The notes below the pieces were generated by a model. The model saw nothing but the letters and a program-made list of their open reading frames with translations. It had not been told where the DNA came from and did not search any database. DNA of 64,000 bases from the NCBI RefSeq assembly GCF_020991415.1, contig NZ_JAJMOY010000011.1, positions 1 to 64,000 on the forward strand, given 5' to 3'. This document shows positions 63,150 to 64,000 of the stretch, piece by piece (position 1 is the first letter of the stretch; each line of letters begins with the position of its first letter). Origin of the DNA: Flavobacterium sp. ENC. GTDB taxonomy: Bacteria > Bacteroidota > Bacteroidia > Flavobacteriales > Flavobacteriaceae. The translations under genes were made by a program, and so were the position numbers.

Positions 63150-64000
63150 ATGAACAGAGAACAGCTTTTTACCGTAGCAAATGATTGGTTTCATCAACAG
63201 GGTTGGAAACCTTTTCCGTTTCAGACGCAGACCTGGACGGCTTTTTTGCAGGGTAAAAACGGTCTTCTGAATGCCCCGACAGGCAGCGGAAAAACCTATG
63301 CACTCTGGCTGCCGATTGTTTTAAACTACATTAAAAAAAATCCTAATTATAAAACGAAACATACGCCCGGACTCAAAGCCATCTGGATTACGCCGCTGCG
63401 GTCCCTTTCGGTAGAAATCAAACAGGCTGCCGAACGTGTTGTGCTGGATCTGGAAACCAAAATGACTGTCGGAATCCGTTCCGGGGATACGTCGGCCAGT
63501 GAAAGGGCCAAGCAAAAAGGAAAAATGCCCGATTTACTGGTCACTACTCCCGAAAGCCTGCAATTACTGCTGGCAACCAAAGGCTATGACAAAATTTTTG
63601 GCAATTGCGAAGCGATTGTAATTGATGAATGGCACGAATTGCTGGGCACCAAACGCGGTGTACAGACCGAACTGGCTTTATCACGATTAAAAAAAATAGC
63701 ACCCAATTTGCGTATTTGGGGAATTTCGGCCACTATAGGCAATTTGCAGCAGGCACAGGAAGTTTTACTCGGAGTGGATTCAGAAGCGTATCACAACTCG
63801 GTTTTGATTAAGGCAGTCATTCACAAAAAAATAAAAGTCATTTCTATCATTCCCGATAAGATGGAAACCTATCCCTGGCGTGGCCATATGGGGCTGCATC
63901 TGATTGACGAAGTTGCGAAGATTATTAAAGCCAGTAAAACAACACTCATTTTTACAAATGTACGTTCAGCCTGTGAAATCTGGTTTCAGCGCTTACTCGA
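63150..64000 (+). CDS. Lhr-like ligase-associated DEXH helicase, 5' part
   Basis: Open reading frame from ATG 63150 to the end of the window, 283 full codons, no stop; the rest lies outside. RecA-like domain 1 shows FPFQTQTW (about 22-29, Q motif), Walker A NAPTGSGKT (41-49), TPLRSLSVE (81-89, motif Ia), TTPESLQ (132-138, Ib), DEWH (159-162, motif II) and SAT (193-195, motif III). It unwinds DNA in repair with the ligase and MBL exonuclease encoded upstream. A PdeM-type phosphoesterase is often the fourth gene of such sets and may lie past the edge. Confidence 0.93.
   Translation, partial: MNREQLFTVANDWFHQQGWKPFPFQTQTWTAFLQGKNGLLNAPTGSGKTYALWLPIVLNYIKKNPNYKTKHTPGLKAIWITPLRSLSVEIKQAAERVVLDLETKMTVGIRSGDTSASERAKQKGKMPDLLVTTPESLQLLLATKGYDKIFGNCEAIVIDEWHELLGTKRGVQTELALSRLKKIAPNLRIWGISATIGNLQQAQEVLLGVDSEAYHNSVLIKAVIHKKIKVISIIPDKMETYPWRGHMGLHLIDEVAKIIKASKTTLIFTNVRSACEIWFQRLL

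Noticed and set aside
1..64000. tRNA or rRNA genes
   Set aside because: No cloverleaf or rRNA-like stretch was found by eye on either strand.

Overview
The window looks like a chromosomal segment of a Flavobacterium-like member of the Bacteroidota. The signs are AT-rich intergenic DNA, several promoters of the Bacteroidota type (TTTG about 20 bases upstream of TAnnTTTG), type IX secretion (T9SS) C-terminal sorting domains, a SusC/SusD pair, three sigma/FecR/TonB-receptor signalling sets, and many outer-membrane lipoproteins. I see no rRNA or tRNA gene, no CRISPR array, no transposase gene and no prophage.

Layout. (1) 1-4120: small stress and regulation units: a short-chain dehydrogenase divergent from a TetR regulator with a clear double operator, a secreted alpha/beta hydrolase, and an OsmC-type peroxidase divergent from oxyR. 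(2) 4138-15142: an outer-membrane barrel protein and a giant 2810-residue secreted adhesin-like protein with 26 tandem SprB-type repeats, then a methyltransferase-like gene convergent with a phage tail-collar-like gene. (3) 15143-19535: sparse region with a META-domain lipoprotein, a secreted protein, a receiver-like small protein, several inverted repeats, a phased triple CAGTTAT array and an orphan LytTR response regulator. (4) 19625-23604: AraC regulator, an apparent operon of polysaccharide deacetylase, membrane protein and ABM monooxygenase, then fabH. (5) 23983-34269: sigma/FecR/SusC/SusD locus followed by a phosphodiesterase-alkaline phosphatase fusion and a calcineurin-type phosphoesterase, suggesting an organophosphate-scavenging locus. 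(6) 34585-39776: second sigma/FecR/TonB-receptor set with a 68-residue extra protein and a DUF4249 lipoprotein. (7) 39846-44776: membrane protein and the oxidative pentose phosphate operon gnd-zwf-pgl. (8) 45130-55189: third sigma/FecR/TonB-receptor set followed by two lipoproteins, a T9SS cargo protein and an S41 peptidase. (9) 55331-59943: orphan response regulator and a T9SS-exported subtilase preceded by a 24-codon leader ORF ending in an Arg-Ser-Pro-Pro motif. (10) 60114-64000: a DNA-repair set of MBL-fold exonuclease, ATP-dependent ligase and Lhr-like helicase, the last cut by the window edge.

How the genes work together: the three sigma/FecR sets each sit next to a TonB-dependent receptor carrying an N-terminal STN signalling domain, so each probably senses its own substrate at the outer membrane and induces its own uptake genes. 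Exported proteins dominate and several carry T9SS sorting domains. The most interesting unexplained signals are the phased repeat array and RNA-like hairpins upstream of the LytTR regulator, the short RSPP leader ORF, the phosphoesterase SusCD locus, and several families of intergenic repeats. All functions are inferred from sequence motifs read by eye; no database search was run.
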